NCBI GenBank assembly: GCA_046546095.1 | Contig: JBKGYK010000058.1 | Span: forward strand, 1 to 21,095 | Reading direction: 5' to 3' | Source: JAQIBY01 sp046546095 | Lineage (GTDB): Bacteria; Bacteroidota; Bacteroidia; Bacteroidales; ML635J-15 | DNA length: 21,095 bases | Shown: positions 1 to 7,273 of the stretch, in pieces | How positions within the stretch are numbered: position 1 is the first letter of the stretch | How the letters are laid out: each line of letters starts with the position of its first letter | Position numbers and translations under genes: made by a program | Notes under the pieces: generated by a model | The model's input: only the letters and a program-made list of their open reading frames with translations | Told to the model about the DNA's origin: nothing | Databases searched by the model: none

Positions 1-127
1 GGGGGGTGTTGTCTCTTTACCAACGCTGCCAGGTCTGGTGACGCTGGCAGGTTGGAGGGTGTTTTCTCTCTGCCAACGCTGCCAGGTCTTGCGACGCTGG
101 CAGGTTGGGGGGTGCTGGCAGGTGGAG
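1..127. repeat. Intergenic inverted-repeat block, first copy
   Basis: Two consecutive units each contain AACGCTGCCAGGT, a short spacer, then GACGCTGGCAGGTT. CTGCCAG and CTGGCAG are reverse complements, so each unit can fold into a 7-bp hairpin with an 11-base loop, extended by AAC/GTT around one bulged G. A third half unit, GCTGGCAGGTGG, ends the block. The same motif recurs many times at about 4166-4485. The block is cut by the window edge and lies just upstream of the tRNA-Leu promoter. It resembles a REP/BIME-type intergenic repeat family; no coding function is supported. Confidence 0.8.
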
Positions 128-153
128 TTTTGGATGAAGCTTATTTAAATTAA

Positions 154-185
154 TTTGTGCAGATTCAAACAAATGATTACATTTG
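154..185 (+). promoter_or_regulatory. Bacteroidota-type promoter for tRNA-Leu
   Basis: TTTG at 154-157 (-33 element) and TACATTTG at 178-185 (exact TAnnTTTG -7 box) are separated by 20 bases. Transcription would start near 192, a few bases before the tRNA at 198. The match to the phylum consensus is complete, and the position suits a short tRNA leader. Confidence 0.8.
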
Positions 186-197
186 CAAGCCCAATAT

Positions 198-281
198 GCC
201 CAGGTGGCGGAATTGGTAGACGCGCTGGTCTCAAACACCAGTGGTAGCAATACCGTGTCGGTTCGATCCCGACCCTGGGTA
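198..281 (+). tRNA. tRNA-Leu (anticodon CAA)
   Basis: The acceptor stem GCCCAGG (198-204) pairs with CCTGGGT (274-280), closing in a G-U pair, and the discriminator is A281. The anticodon stem CTGGT/ACCAG encloses the loop CTCAAAC, giving anticodon CAA at 232-234, which reads the UUG codon. A long variable arm (TGGTA...TACC) marks a type II tRNA, as expected for leucine, and the T loop is TTCGATC. CCA is not encoded. It has its own promoter upstream and a hairpin terminator directly downstream. Confidence 0.95.
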
Positions 282-284
282 CAG

Positions 285-306
285 GCCCTCGAAAGAGGGC
301 TTTTTT
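285..306 (+). terminator. Rho-independent terminator after tRNA-Leu
   Basis: GCCCTC (285-290), a GAAA tetraloop and GAGGGC (295-300) form a 6-bp GC-rich hairpin followed directly by six T. It ends only about 20 bases before the dCMP deaminase start codon, so that gene may depend on read-through. Confidence 0.85.
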
Positions 307-327
307 ATATAACATAATGTGATTATA

Positions 328-759
328 ATGAAACATCCCAACCCGGAAAAACAGCATCAGTTTGATGTGCATTATCTGCAAATGGCTCAGATATGGGCCA
401 AGAATTCCTATTGCCAGCGGCGTAAAGTCGGGGCATTGCTTGTTAAAGAGCGCATGATCATTTCCGACGGGTACAATGGCACGCCTGCCGGTTTTGAAAA
501 CGATTGCGAAGATGAAAATCATCTGACCAAACCATACGTGCTGCATGCAGAAGCCAACGCCATCACGAAAGTTGCTAAATCCGGTAACGACAGCGAAGGT
601 GCCACACTGTATGTCACCACTTCGCCATGCATTGAATGTTCGAAGCTCATTATACAGGCCGGTATCGTTCGGGTGGTATTTCTGGATCGCTATTCGAACA
701 CTGAAGGGCTTGATTTGTTAGAAAGAGCAGGTATAGAAGTTGTACATTTGCAGATTTGA
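328..759 (+). CDS. dCMP deaminase family protein
   Basis: Probable deoxycytidylate deaminase, the cytosolic zinc enzyme that converts dCMP to dUMP for thymidylate synthesis. The 143-residue product has the cytidine/deoxycytidylate deaminase signature: H73-A-E75 (zinc ligand and catalytic glutamate) and P100-C101-I-E-C104 (two zinc cysteines). The length matches the family (about 140-160). I chose ATG at 328; a GTG at 319 is in frame and would add three residues (M-I-I), but it fits homologue starts less well. No purine-rich ribosome-binding site is visible. The S41 protease gene starts 2 bases after the stop, so the two are probably co-transcribed. No promoter box is seen between the tRNA-Leu terminator and this start. 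Family assignment is firm; dCMP rather than another nucleotide is inferred from overall similarity. Confidence 0.9.
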   Translation: MKHPNPEKQHQFDVHYLQMAQIWAKNSYCQRRKVGALLVKERMIISDGYNGTPAGFENDCEDENHLTKPYVLHAEANAITKVAKSGNDSEGATLYVTTSPCIECSKLIIQAGIVRVVFLDRYSNTEGLDLLERAGIEVVHLQI

Positions 760-761
760 TT

Positions 762-2372
762 ATGAATAAACGACAAATATTTATTCCGATATTGGTTGCT
801 GTATCCGTTGTGGCAGGGATTTTGCTTTCTACATTTATGCAAAGTGGCAATGAAGGAATTTTCACACATCAGCAAAACAGACAGAACAAGCTGAATGCGT
901 TGCTTGATTTTATATCCGAGAATTATGTTGATACCATCAATAAAGCAGAGCTGATAGAGCAGGCCATTCCGGATTTCCTGGAAGAGCTTGACCCTCACTC
1001 AGTTTACATTCCTGCAGAGGATGTCAAAGAAATGAATGAACCTCTGGAAGGCAATTTTGACGGTATTGGGATTCAATTTAACATGCGTCATGATACCTTG
1101 CTTGTACTACACACTATTTCCGGAGGACCAAGTGAGAAGGCAGGTATCCGACCCGGTGACCGTATCATTACTGTGGACGATTCCACCATTGCCGGTGTGG
1201 ATATTTCCACCCGCAAGGTAATGTCCATGCTGAAAGGGGAAAAAGGGACGGAAGTGGAGCTTGGAATTAAACGCAGAAATGCAGACAGCCTTTTACATTA
1301 CACCATTGTGCGTGATGAAATTCCATTGTACAGTGTGGATATTGCCTATATGCCTACCAGAAATACAGGATATATTAAGGTGAGTACTTTTTCCAATACT
1401 ACCTATGCCGAATTTATGGATGCTGTCCGGGATTTAAAGTCGCAGGGCATGGAAAATCTCATTCTTGATTTGCGTAGTAACAGCGGTGGTATTATGAGTG
1501 CAGCAGATTATATTGCCGATGAATTGCTGGAAGGCGGCAAATTGATTGTGTATACCCAGGGACGCAAGCATGGCAAGGTGGAACAGTATGCTACAGATGG
1601 CCGGCGCAGCCTGGTGGAGATTGATGTTGCTGTTCTGATTGATGAATTTTCCGCATCTGCCAGTGAAATTGTAGCCGGTGCCATTCAGGACAACGACCGC
1701 GGCTGGATTATCGGACGACGCTCTTTTGGTAAAGGACTGGTGCAGGAACCTGTGCAGTTTGATGATGGTTCAGCTCTGCGTTTGACTGTAGCCCGCTATT
1801 ATACTCCTTCGGGGCGTTGCATTCAGAGGGATTACGGAGAGGACATTGAAGATTACTATAAAAATATTACTGAACGCTTCATGAATGATGAATTTATGCA
1901 GGCCGACAGCATAAAATTTGCTGATTCGCTGAAGTACAAAACAAATGCCGGACGTACTGTATATGGTGGTGGTGGAATTATGCCAGATATTTTTGTTCCT
2001 GTTGACACCACTGGTACTGGCAAGTTATATCAGCAGGTGCAGAATAAAAATCTGGTGTATGAATTTGCTTTCCGCTATACTGAGGAGCACAGAGAAAGCC
2101 TGGAAAACTATGATAATACAGAAGCGCTTGTAAGGCATCTGAAAAGTACCGGGATTTTTGATGAATTTCTGGGTTTTGTGAAAGAGTCCGGCATTGATTA
2201 TACGCAAAATCAACTGGAACAAAGCCGCAATCTTTTGTCAACGCAGGTGATGGCCATGGTGAGCAGGAACCTGTTGAATGATGCAGGGTTTTATCCTGTA
2301 ATTCATCGTGTAGATACCACTTTTGAAACTGCATTGCAGGTGCTTGAAGATGAGAGAAAGCTTCTGAAATAA
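762..2372 (+). CDS. S41 family C-terminal processing peptidase
   Basis: Serine protease of the CtpA/Prc type, anchored in or exported across the inner membrane, where such enzymes trim or degrade envelope proteins from their C-termini. The 536-residue product starts with a hydrophobic segment at about residues 5-25 (uncleaved signal anchor or signal peptide). A helical region follows, then a PDZ domain at about 97-180 (GIRPGDRI at 128-135), then the S41 catalytic domain. The catalytic dyad is S299 in SASASE and K324 in FGKG, 25 residues apart as in the family, with the conserved Gln at 328. The C-terminal 130 or so residues form an additional helical domain seen in Bacteroidota members. ATG at 762 was chosen over an upstream TTG at 756 because the TTG overlaps the dCMP deaminase stop. 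Physiological substrates cannot be read from the sequence. Confidence 0.93.
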   Translation: MNKRQIFIPILVAVSVVAGILLSTFMQSGNEGIFTHQQNRQNKLNALLDFISENYVDTINKAELIEQAIPDFLEELDPHSVYIPAEDVKEMNEPLEGNFDGIGIQFNMRHDTLLVLHTISGGPSEKAGIRPGDRIITVDDSTIAGVDISTRKVMSMLKGEKGTEVELGIKRRNADSLLHYTIVRDEIPLYSVDIAYMPTRNTGYIKVSTFSNTTYAEFMDAVRDLKSQGMENLILDLRSNSGGIMSAADYIADELLEGGKLIVYTQGRKHGKVEQYATDGRRSLVEIDVAVLIDEFSASASEIVAGAIQDNDRGWIIGRRSFGKGLVQEPVQFDDGSALRLTVARYYTPSGRCIQRDYGEDIEDYYKNITERFMNDEFMQADSIKFADSLKYKTNAGRTVYGGGGIMPDIFVPVDTTGTGKLYQQVQNKNLVYEFAFRYTEEHRESLENYDNTEALVRHLKSTGIFDEFLGFVKESGIDYTQNQLEQSRNLLSTQVMAMVSRNLLNDAGFYPVIHRVDTTFETALQVLEDERKLLK

Positions 2373-2404
2373 TTTATTTTTCTGTTTGCTGATGCCAGTT
2401 TGCA

Positions 2405-2536
2405 GCCTGACGGAGGTGGCTAGCCTGTGCGCGGGTATGGCGGTTTTGGCAGGCCGGGCAGGAGCGACCGGGAGGAAGCTCCCTGGGCGGCCGATGCCAA
2501 ACCAGACATGGCCGGGTGCAGCTAATAACCGCAGGC
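2405..2536. ncRNA. Candidate structured RNA or palindromic element
   Basis: This GC-rich island lies between two convergent gene ends, in a clearly more AT-rich region. It contains nested inverted repeats in register. The outer stem is GCCTG-a-CGG (2405-2413) with CCG-CAGGC (2529-2536). Inside it TAGC (2421-2424) pairs with GCTA (2521-2524), and TGC (2428-2430) with GCA (2518-2520). The central arm pairs GGTTTTGGCA (2442-2451) with TGCCAAACC (2495-2503, one bulge), GGCCG (2452-2456) with CGGCC (2488-2492), and GGGAG (2470-2474) with CTCCC (2479-2483) around a GAAG loop. No reading frame explains it. It could be a non-coding RNA, an RNA regulatory element or a large palindromic repeat; the strand is unknown. 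I do not recognise a named RNA family. Confidence 0.5.
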
Positions 2537-2598
2537 AGTGAGCATGTTTATACGTGGCAAAGGGGTGATGCTGCCCAAAAAACAATCAAAAACAACTT

Positions 2599-3954
2599 TT
2601 ACCAATAAAGCCAGTTGGCTCCCAGATAAGCTGTTATTAACAAAATGCTCCACAATGCCCATGCACGGACAGGTATGTATCTGGCAGGTGGTATGTTTTT
2701 GCGGTACCAGAGATAAGCCATCAGAATAATTTTTTGTGCCAAATATGCAATGACCGTTGCCCAGGCTACTCCCACAAGCCCAAAAATCTGAATCAGCCAA
2801 ATTGAAAGGCCAATGTTGATGAGGATTTCAATGAGTGAAGAGAACATGATGGCCCGGGTTTTTCTCCAGCCGATGAGGATTGTCTGCGGAAAGAGGAGCC
2901 TGGAAAAGATTACCAAAAGATAAACGTTAAAGACGGTGGCACTTTCGGTAAATGAGGGATTGAAGACCACAGGATACAGCCAGCGGGAAGTGAGCAGAAA
3001 AAGAATTGTTACCGGGTAGAGGTAAAGCATGAGCTTTGCTGAGCGTTGTTTCATGAGTTCCATTGCCTGTTGTCGTTTTGCAGGCAGGCTAAATTCCGGA
3101 ATCATGGCATTTGAAAAAGCATTGGCCAGTAGCACCACAAAAGGCAGTTCGCGTGCACCATAGCGGAATACCGCAAATTTTGCTTCATTGAAATGGTAAG
3201 ATACCAGGAATCCGTCGAAGTAGGTGGCTGAGCCGGACAGGAGTATGCTCAGGATGAGGGGTATGGCAAGTAATATGTGTTCTTTCAGGTAGGGGAGGGA
3301 TAATTTGATTTTGCTGTATTGCCTTATCAGATATACAAGGAGCACAAATTTCATCATATTCACAGCCACAAGGCCATACAAACCGTATCCCAAATCGTAG
3401 CCGAGCAAGACAGGTGCAGTGACAAAAAACAATTGCAGGCTGAGGCTTACTACGGCATAAATGATGATATTTTTTGATTGATTTTTGAGGAGAAAAATAT
3501 ATTCTATCAGATTGTTCGGACCGGACAGGATGATATAGGCCACCAGTATTTTCAGGTAGGGCACGGATTCGGTGTGTAAGGACAGTATGTCTGCCAGAAA
3601 GCTGTCAGAAAGCCATACGGCAAGGCCGGCGAGTGTGCTCATAAAAAGCATCAGCAGGGCAGAATTGAAGAGTACAGGATTGTTATCTGTGCTGTTTTCA
3701 TGACTTCTGCTGTATTTGAAAAGTGGCATCAGGGATTGCAGGAGGCCGGATATCCAAAAGAAGCTTACTCCACCGGCGATGAGCAGGAAAGTTTCATATA
3801 TTCCGATTTCACCCTGGCTGAGACTGGATTTTGAGAAGATGATGCTGATAAGAAAAAGAATACCAAAGCGAAACAGTTGAAAGAACTGCAACCCGGTGAT
3901 ATTGTTTATATATTTACTTAAGCGCAAAATCTGTGTTTTTGACAAAGATAGCAT
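2599..3954 (-). CDS. Oligosaccharide flippase family protein (Wzx/MATE-like)
   Basis: Multi-pass inner-membrane protein of 451 residues, mostly hydrophobic, with about 12-14 predicted helices. The pattern of paired helices and the short basic loops resemble Wzx-type polysaccharide exporters, which move lipid-linked sugars across the inner membrane. The N-terminus (RFGILFLISIIFSKS followed by GEIGIYETFLLIAGG) matches the usual first two helices of this superfamily. ATG at 3954 is the only ATG near the N-terminus. A TATCTTTG -7-like box lies inside codons 2-4 on the same strand, so a TTG at codon 10 is a possible alternative start. No glycosyltransferase gene is adjacent, so the substrate is unknown. 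It is convergent with the S41 peptidase and divergent from tRNA-His. Confidence 0.8.
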   Translation of the reverse strand: MLSLSKTQILRLSKYINNITGLQFFQLFRFGILFLISIIFSKSSLSQGEIGIYETFLLIAGGVSFFWISGLLQSLMPLFKYSRSHENSTDNNPVLFNSALLMLFMSTLAGLAVWLSDSFLADILSLHTESVPYLKILVAYIILSGPNNLIEYIFLLKNQSKNIIIYAVVSLSLQLFFVTAPVLLGYDLGYGLYGLVAVNMMKFVLLVYLIRQYSKIKLSLPYLKEHILLAIPLILSILLSGSATYFDGFLVSYHFNEAKFAVFRYGARELPFVVLLANAFSNAMIPEFSLPAKRQQAMELMKQRSAKLMLYLYPVTILFLLTSRWLYPVVFNPSFTESATVFNVYLLVIFSRLLFPQTILIGWRKTRAIMFSSLIEILINIGLSIWLIQIFGLVGVAWATVIAYLAQKIILMAYLWYRKNIPPARYIPVRAWALWSILLITAYLGANWLYW

Positions 3955-3990
3955 TCCACTTTGTTTGGCGGATTGAATTATGTAAAAAAG

Positions 3991-4023
3991 TTTGGAATTA
4001 ATCGCAGGAATTGTTTATCTTTG
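3991..4023 (+). promoter_or_regulatory. Bacteroidota-type promoter for tRNA-His
   Basis: TTTG at 3991-3994 and TATCTTTG at 4016-4023 (exact TAnnTTTG) are separated by 21 bases. The predicted start of transcription is near 4030, about 10 bases before the tRNA. Confidence 0.75.
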
Positions 4024-4039
4024 CCATCCTCAATCAAAT

Positions 4040-4115
4040 GGTGGATGTAGCTCAGCTTGGTTAGAGCGCCGGATTGTGGTTCCGGAGGCCGTGGGTTCAA
4101 GTCCCATCTTCCACC
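4040..4115 (+). tRNA. tRNA-His (anticodon GTG)
   Basis: The acceptor strand GTGGATG (4041-4047) pairs with CTTCCAC (4108-4114), with one U-U mismatch near the base of the stem. The anticodon stem CCGGA/TCCGG encloses TTGTGGT, giving GTG at 4076-4078, and the T loop is TTCAAGT. G4040 fits the extra G-1 that is characteristic of tRNA-His, opposite discriminator C4115. A strong terminator follows. Confidence 0.95.
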
Positions 4116-4120
4116 CGACA

Positions 4121-4156
4121 AAAAAACCGTTCTGTTTTTCAGGGCGGTTTTTTTTG
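4121..4156 (+). terminator. Rho-independent terminator after tRNA-His
   Basis: CCGTTCTG (4127-4134) pairs with CAGGGCGG (4140-4147) as 8 continuous pairs, two of them G-U, around a TTTTT loop. A-rich sequence precedes the stem and a run of eight T follows it. Confidence 0.88.
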
Positions 4157-4165
4157 TTTGCTTTA

Positions 4166-4485
4166 ACCCAGCGCTGCCTCTAACCCAGCGCTGCCAGGTT
4201 TAACCCAACGCTGCTTCAACCCAACGCTGCCAACGCTTAGCCCAACGCTCAACGTTTCATCCCAACGCTGCCAGGTCTTGCGACGCTGGCAGGTTGTAAC
4301 CATCCCAACGCTGGCAGGTTGCGACGCTGGCAGGATGTAACCATCCCAACGCTGCCAACGCTTAGCCCAACGCTCAACGGGTTGTTTCATCCCAACGCTG
4401 CCAGGTCTTGCGACGCTGGCAGGTTGTAACCATCCCAACGCTGGCAGGTTGTGATGCTGGCAGGTTGTGATGCTGGCGGGTTGTA
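4166..4485. repeat. Intergenic inverted-repeat block, second and longer copy
   Basis: This stretch without genes, between the tRNA-His terminator and the minus-strand permease, is filled with variants of (C)CCAACGCTGCCAGG and GACGCTGGCAGGTTG in both orientations, the same family as bases 1-127. Hairpins form between CTGCCAG and CTGGCAG. A tandem duplication is visible: 4254-4321 and 4384-4451 are identical over 68 bases, and the preceding segment 4221-4254 recurs at 4346-4379, giving a unit of about 125-130 bases. The block ends about 6 bases before the permease stop codon. It reads as a repeat in every frame; the apparent reading frame across it has only low-complexity repeats. Confidence 0.85.
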
Positions 4486-4490
4486 AAATT

Positions 4491-5711
4491 TCACAAATAT
4501 TTTCCGGTGATGTGCCGTACAGGATACCAGGATGCCAGAAATCCTATAAGCATGACAGTGGCAAAGACAACGATAAAGTCTTGCCAGCGCATGGCAACCG
4601 GGTATGCATCAATGATAAAAGAACCGGATGTTCCCAGGGTGATGACGCCAAAGCGTATTTGTATCCAAGCTACCAGTGCCCCAAATGCCAGTCCGGTTAG
4701 GGCACCTACTGCAGTTATCAGCCAGCCTTCAAGCAGGAATATTCTGCTGATGGTCTTGTTATTGGCTCCCAGGCTACGCAGGGTGTAGATGTCATCTTTT
4801 TTATCAATGATAAGCATGGTGAGGGAACCAATGACATTGAAGGAGGCAATGAGTAAAATAAAACTGAGAATCAGGAAAACGGCCCATTTTTCCGAGGCCA
4901 TGATTTTATAAAAAAATGCATGTTGCTCGTATCTGTCCTGCACCTGAAACCCATCGCCAAGTAAATTTTTGAGTGAGGTTTTTACATCCTCTACTTTGGC
5001 ATGTTCTGCAACCTTAAGCTCTATGGCTGTCAGTTCGGTGCTGTATTCAAAAATATCCCGGGCAAATTCCAGCGGAACAAAGACAAATTGATTATCAAAA
5101 TCCTGCTGGATGGAAAAATATCCGGCTGTATATATGTTTTTTTGGTTGATGGCGCTGCTGGCATCCATAAAGCTGCCGGTAAATCTGGCATTTCGTTTGG
5201 GGACAAAGCATTTGACGGGTGTATGCCGGTTGATTCCAAGGGAGAGATTATAAGCCACTCCCTGACCTGCTACTGCAAGAGGTACACCACCTTCGTGTAA
5301 TGTAAATTCCCCGGCAGACATCATGGTATCAACACCGCCAACATCAGTATAATGCTCATCAACTCCCTTAAGCGTGGCAATGAATTGCTGATCGTCGTAT
5401 CTGAGCAGGGCATTTTCTTCAATGACTTTGGTGAAGTGAGCTATGTCAGGATGGTTTTCTAATTTGTTGAGCAAAGCTGAATCAGCATCAAAACTTTTTC
5501 CCTCGCTGGCTGAGATTTTTAAGTCGGGATCAAATGAGTAAAACAGATTTTTCAGCAGACCATCAAAACCATTGAATACCGACAGTACGACAATCAGTGC
5601 CATGGTTCCGATGCCAACACCCGTAACAGATATTCCCGAAATGATATTGATGACATTCCGGCGTTTTTTCGAAATCAGGTAACGTTTGGCTATGTATAAT
5701 GGAAAGTTCAA
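4491..5711 (-). CDS. ABC transporter permease, LolC/LolE (FtsX-like) family
   Basis: Inner-membrane permease of 406 residues, related to the lipoprotein-releasing permeases LolC/E. These extract lipoproteins from the inner membrane using a separate LolD ATPase. The layout is typical: one N-terminal helix at about 20-46, a periplasmic MacB-like domain at about 50-270, then three C-terminal helices at about 275-300, 325-357 and 376-397 (FtsX domain). The N-terminus NFPLYIAKRYL is the conserved family start. The start codon must be TTG at 5711-5709: reading upstream in the same frame there is one codon (GCA) and then the TAA stop of rbfA. The gene is therefore tightly coupled to rbfA. No ATPase gene is nearby. 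Lol-type function is inferred from family resemblance; other export substrates are possible. Confidence 0.88.
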   Translation of the reverse strand: MNFPLYIAKRYLISKKRRNVINIISGISVTGVGIGTMALIVVLSVFNGFDGLLKNLFYSFDPDLKISASEGKSFDADSALLNKLENHPDIAHFTKVIEENALLRYDDQQFIATLKGVDEHYTDVGGVDTMMSAGEFTLHEGGVPLAVAGQGVAYNLSLGINRHTPVKCFVPKRNARFTGSFMDASSAINQKNIYTAGYFSIQQDFDNQFVFVPLEFARDIFEYSTELTAIELKVAEHAKVEDVKTSLKNLLGDGFQVQDRYEQHAFFYKIMASEKWAVFLILSFILLIASFNVIGSLTMLIIDKKDDIYTLRSLGANNKTISRIFLLEGWLITAVGALTGLAFGALVAWIQIRFGVITLGTSGSFIIDAYPVAMRWQDFIVVFATVMLIGFLASWYPVRHITGKYL

Positions 5712-5714
5712 TGC

Positions 5715-6053
5715 TTATCCGTTTAGTAGTTCATCAATTCTGTCAATATGGTCGAGGCTGTCATCCTGATAAAATCTAAGTTCAGGTACATGTTTTAACT
5801 GGTGACGTATACGGTTACCAAGTTCAAAACGAACTTTTTTTACATTGTGATTCAAAAGTTCAACTATTTCATCTGCTTTTGATGAGGGAAAAACAGACAG
5901 ATATACGCTGGCGATGGAAAGGTCTTTGGTAATCCGAACAACAGTAACAGTGACCATTGTCTGACCAAACCATTCTTTGGCATACTTCAGGAAAATATCA
6001 CTGATATCTTTCTGGATAAGCTTAGATACTTTATTTTGACGTTCTGTAAACAT
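5715..6053 (-). CDS. rbfA: Ribosome-binding factor A
   Basis: Small cytosolic KH-fold protein that binds the 30S subunit and helps mature the 5' end of 16S rRNA, also known for its role in cold adaptation. The product has 112 residues, the usual family size. It shows the typical start MFTERQNKVSKLIQKDISDI, the central strand with VTVTVVRITKDLSIASVYLSVF, and the late segment LRFYQDDSLDHIDRIDELL that marks RbfA. ATG at 6053 is used; an upstream in-frame TTG at 6062 would add three residues without support. The permease gene begins one codon after its stop in the same frame, so the two form an operon. About 210 bases separate it from the divergent DUF4837 gene, and I see no clear promoter box there. 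Confidence 0.93.
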   Translation of the reverse strand: MFTERQNKVSKLIQKDISDIFLKYAKEWFGQTMVTVTVVRITKDLSIASVYLSVFPSSKADEIVELLNHNVKKVRFELGNRIRHQLKHVPELRFYQDDSLDHIDRIDELLNG

Positions 6054-6265
6054 AGACCCCAAAAATAATAAAACCCTGAGAACATTACACTGAGATTGAA
6101 CATTATCTTGGCATTTGCGTATGAAATCCTGATGGGCATGGTGAAGAATTGCGATTTTGCTGCTTGTATGTCCTGATTTTTTATAAACTTTGATGCATTA
6201 AAAAACAATTTTGCTGCGTTATCATTGCAGATCGGATTATTACATAATTAGTAAAAACAAGAACT

Positions 6266-7273
6266 ATGAAAAAATACATTGCATTTGTCATTACAGTATT
6301 GATTGCGGGATTGATGATCTCATGCAATCAGTCAACAAAAGAGGATTTGAATATGAAGGATGCTGCCACCGGCAATGCCGGGGAGATTCTTGTGGTAATG
6401 AGCAATGCCCGATGGAACGGTGAGATGGGAGAGGCACTGAAGGATGTTTATCACCGGGATTTATACACGGTTCCGCAGGAAGAGGCGGTTTTTAATCTGT
6501 ATCAGATAGAAAAAGGTCAGTTTGCAGATCTGAACAAAAGAAACAGAAACATAATTGTTCCTGAAATCGGACAGGGAGCAGAGTATGGAGAGATTACCAT
6601 ATCCCGGAATGTGTACAGCAAACCCCAAACCGTCATGTACATCAAAGCGCCGGATGTTCCGTCATTTATAGAGACTGTGGAGGAGAATAAGGAAAAGATG
6701 GTGGAGGTCTTTCTGAAAGCCGATCGTGACAGAATTCTCTCATATTTGAAAGATTATCACAATACAGAATACAGAGAGCGCCTGGAGCGGGATCATCATG
6801 TTTCCTTTGCTGTACCCAAGAAGTATGATCTTGCCGAAAACAGGGAGGATTTCGCATGGTTGTCATATGAAACACAAAAGGCTACTCATTCATTTCTGAT
6901 TTATCGTTTTGGTTCAGATGAACGCGACAGTGCTTCCCTGGAATATTTTGTAAAAAAGCGCAATGAGGAGTTAAAAAAGAATGTTCCCGGACCGCGGGAA
7001 GGTAGTTATATGACAACAGAAACAAAATTTCACTATCCCATCATGAGTCGACGTATGGTGAGCAACGAGCAAACCTGGATAGTGGAGGGTTTGTGGAAGG
7101 TTGAAGGTGATTTTATGGGTGGTCCGTTTGCTGCTTTTATACAATGGGATAAAGCCAGAAATGAATTTGTCTGTATTGAAGCATTTACTTACGATCCGCG
7201 TGGTAACAACCGGGATCAGATGCGAAAAATGAAGGCTGCACTCTGGACAATGAAAATACCCGGTCAGTCCTGA
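6266..7273 (+). CDS. DUF4837 family lipoprotein
   Basis: Predicted lipoprotein of 335 residues that I assign to DUF4837, a Bacteroidota family of unknown function. The signal peptide is residues 1-19 with lipobox M-I-S-C20, so the mature protein would begin at Cys20. K25-E26-D27 shortly after the cysteine recalls the charged surface-export signal of some Bacteroidota lipoproteins, but it lies further from the cysteine than usual, so surface location is only a possibility. Family-like segments include GNAGEILVVMSNARWNGEMG near the start, the LNKRNRNIIV segment, and WIVEGLWKVEGDFMGGPF near the C-terminus. It has no neighbours on its strand. Its 3' end overlaps the convergent mqnC by 10 bases. 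No enzymatic motif is visible. Confidence 0.82.
   Translation: MKKYIAFVITVLIAGLMISCNQSTKEDLNMKDAATGNAGEILVVMSNARWNGEMGEALKDVYHRDLYTVPQEEAVFNLYQIEKGQFADLNKRNRNIIVPEIGQGAEYGEITISRNVYSKPQTVMYIKAPDVPSFIETVEENKEKMVEVFLKADRDRILSYLKDYHNTEYRERLERDHHVSFAVPKKYDLAENREDFAWLSYETQKATHSFLIYRFGSDERDSASLEYFVKKRNEELKKNVPGPREGSYMTTETKFHYPIMSRRMVSNEQTWIVEGLWKVEGDFMGGPFAAFIQWDKARNEFVCIEAFTYDPRGNNRDQMRKMKAALWTMKIPGQS

Noticed and set aside
198..330. Integrated element using tRNA-Leu or tRNA-His as an attachment site
   Set aside because: No integrase is present, and no direct repeat of either tRNA 3' end is found in the window. The flanking genes are housekeeping genes.
145..546. Minus-strand open frame of 133 codons over tRNA-Leu and the dCMP deaminase
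   Set aside because: It runs antisense through the tRNA and a well-supported gene, and its product includes translated tRNA sequence.
4163..4438. Minus-strand open frame of 91 codons across the repeat block
   Set aside because: The translation simply reads the hairpin repeats (repeated PASVAR, WQRWD and GSVG words). It has no independent coding signal, and it lies wholly within the duplicated repeat.
4200..4485. CRISPR array
   Set aside because: The repeats are unevenly spaced, occur in both orientations and have no unique spacers of constant length. No cas gene is present.
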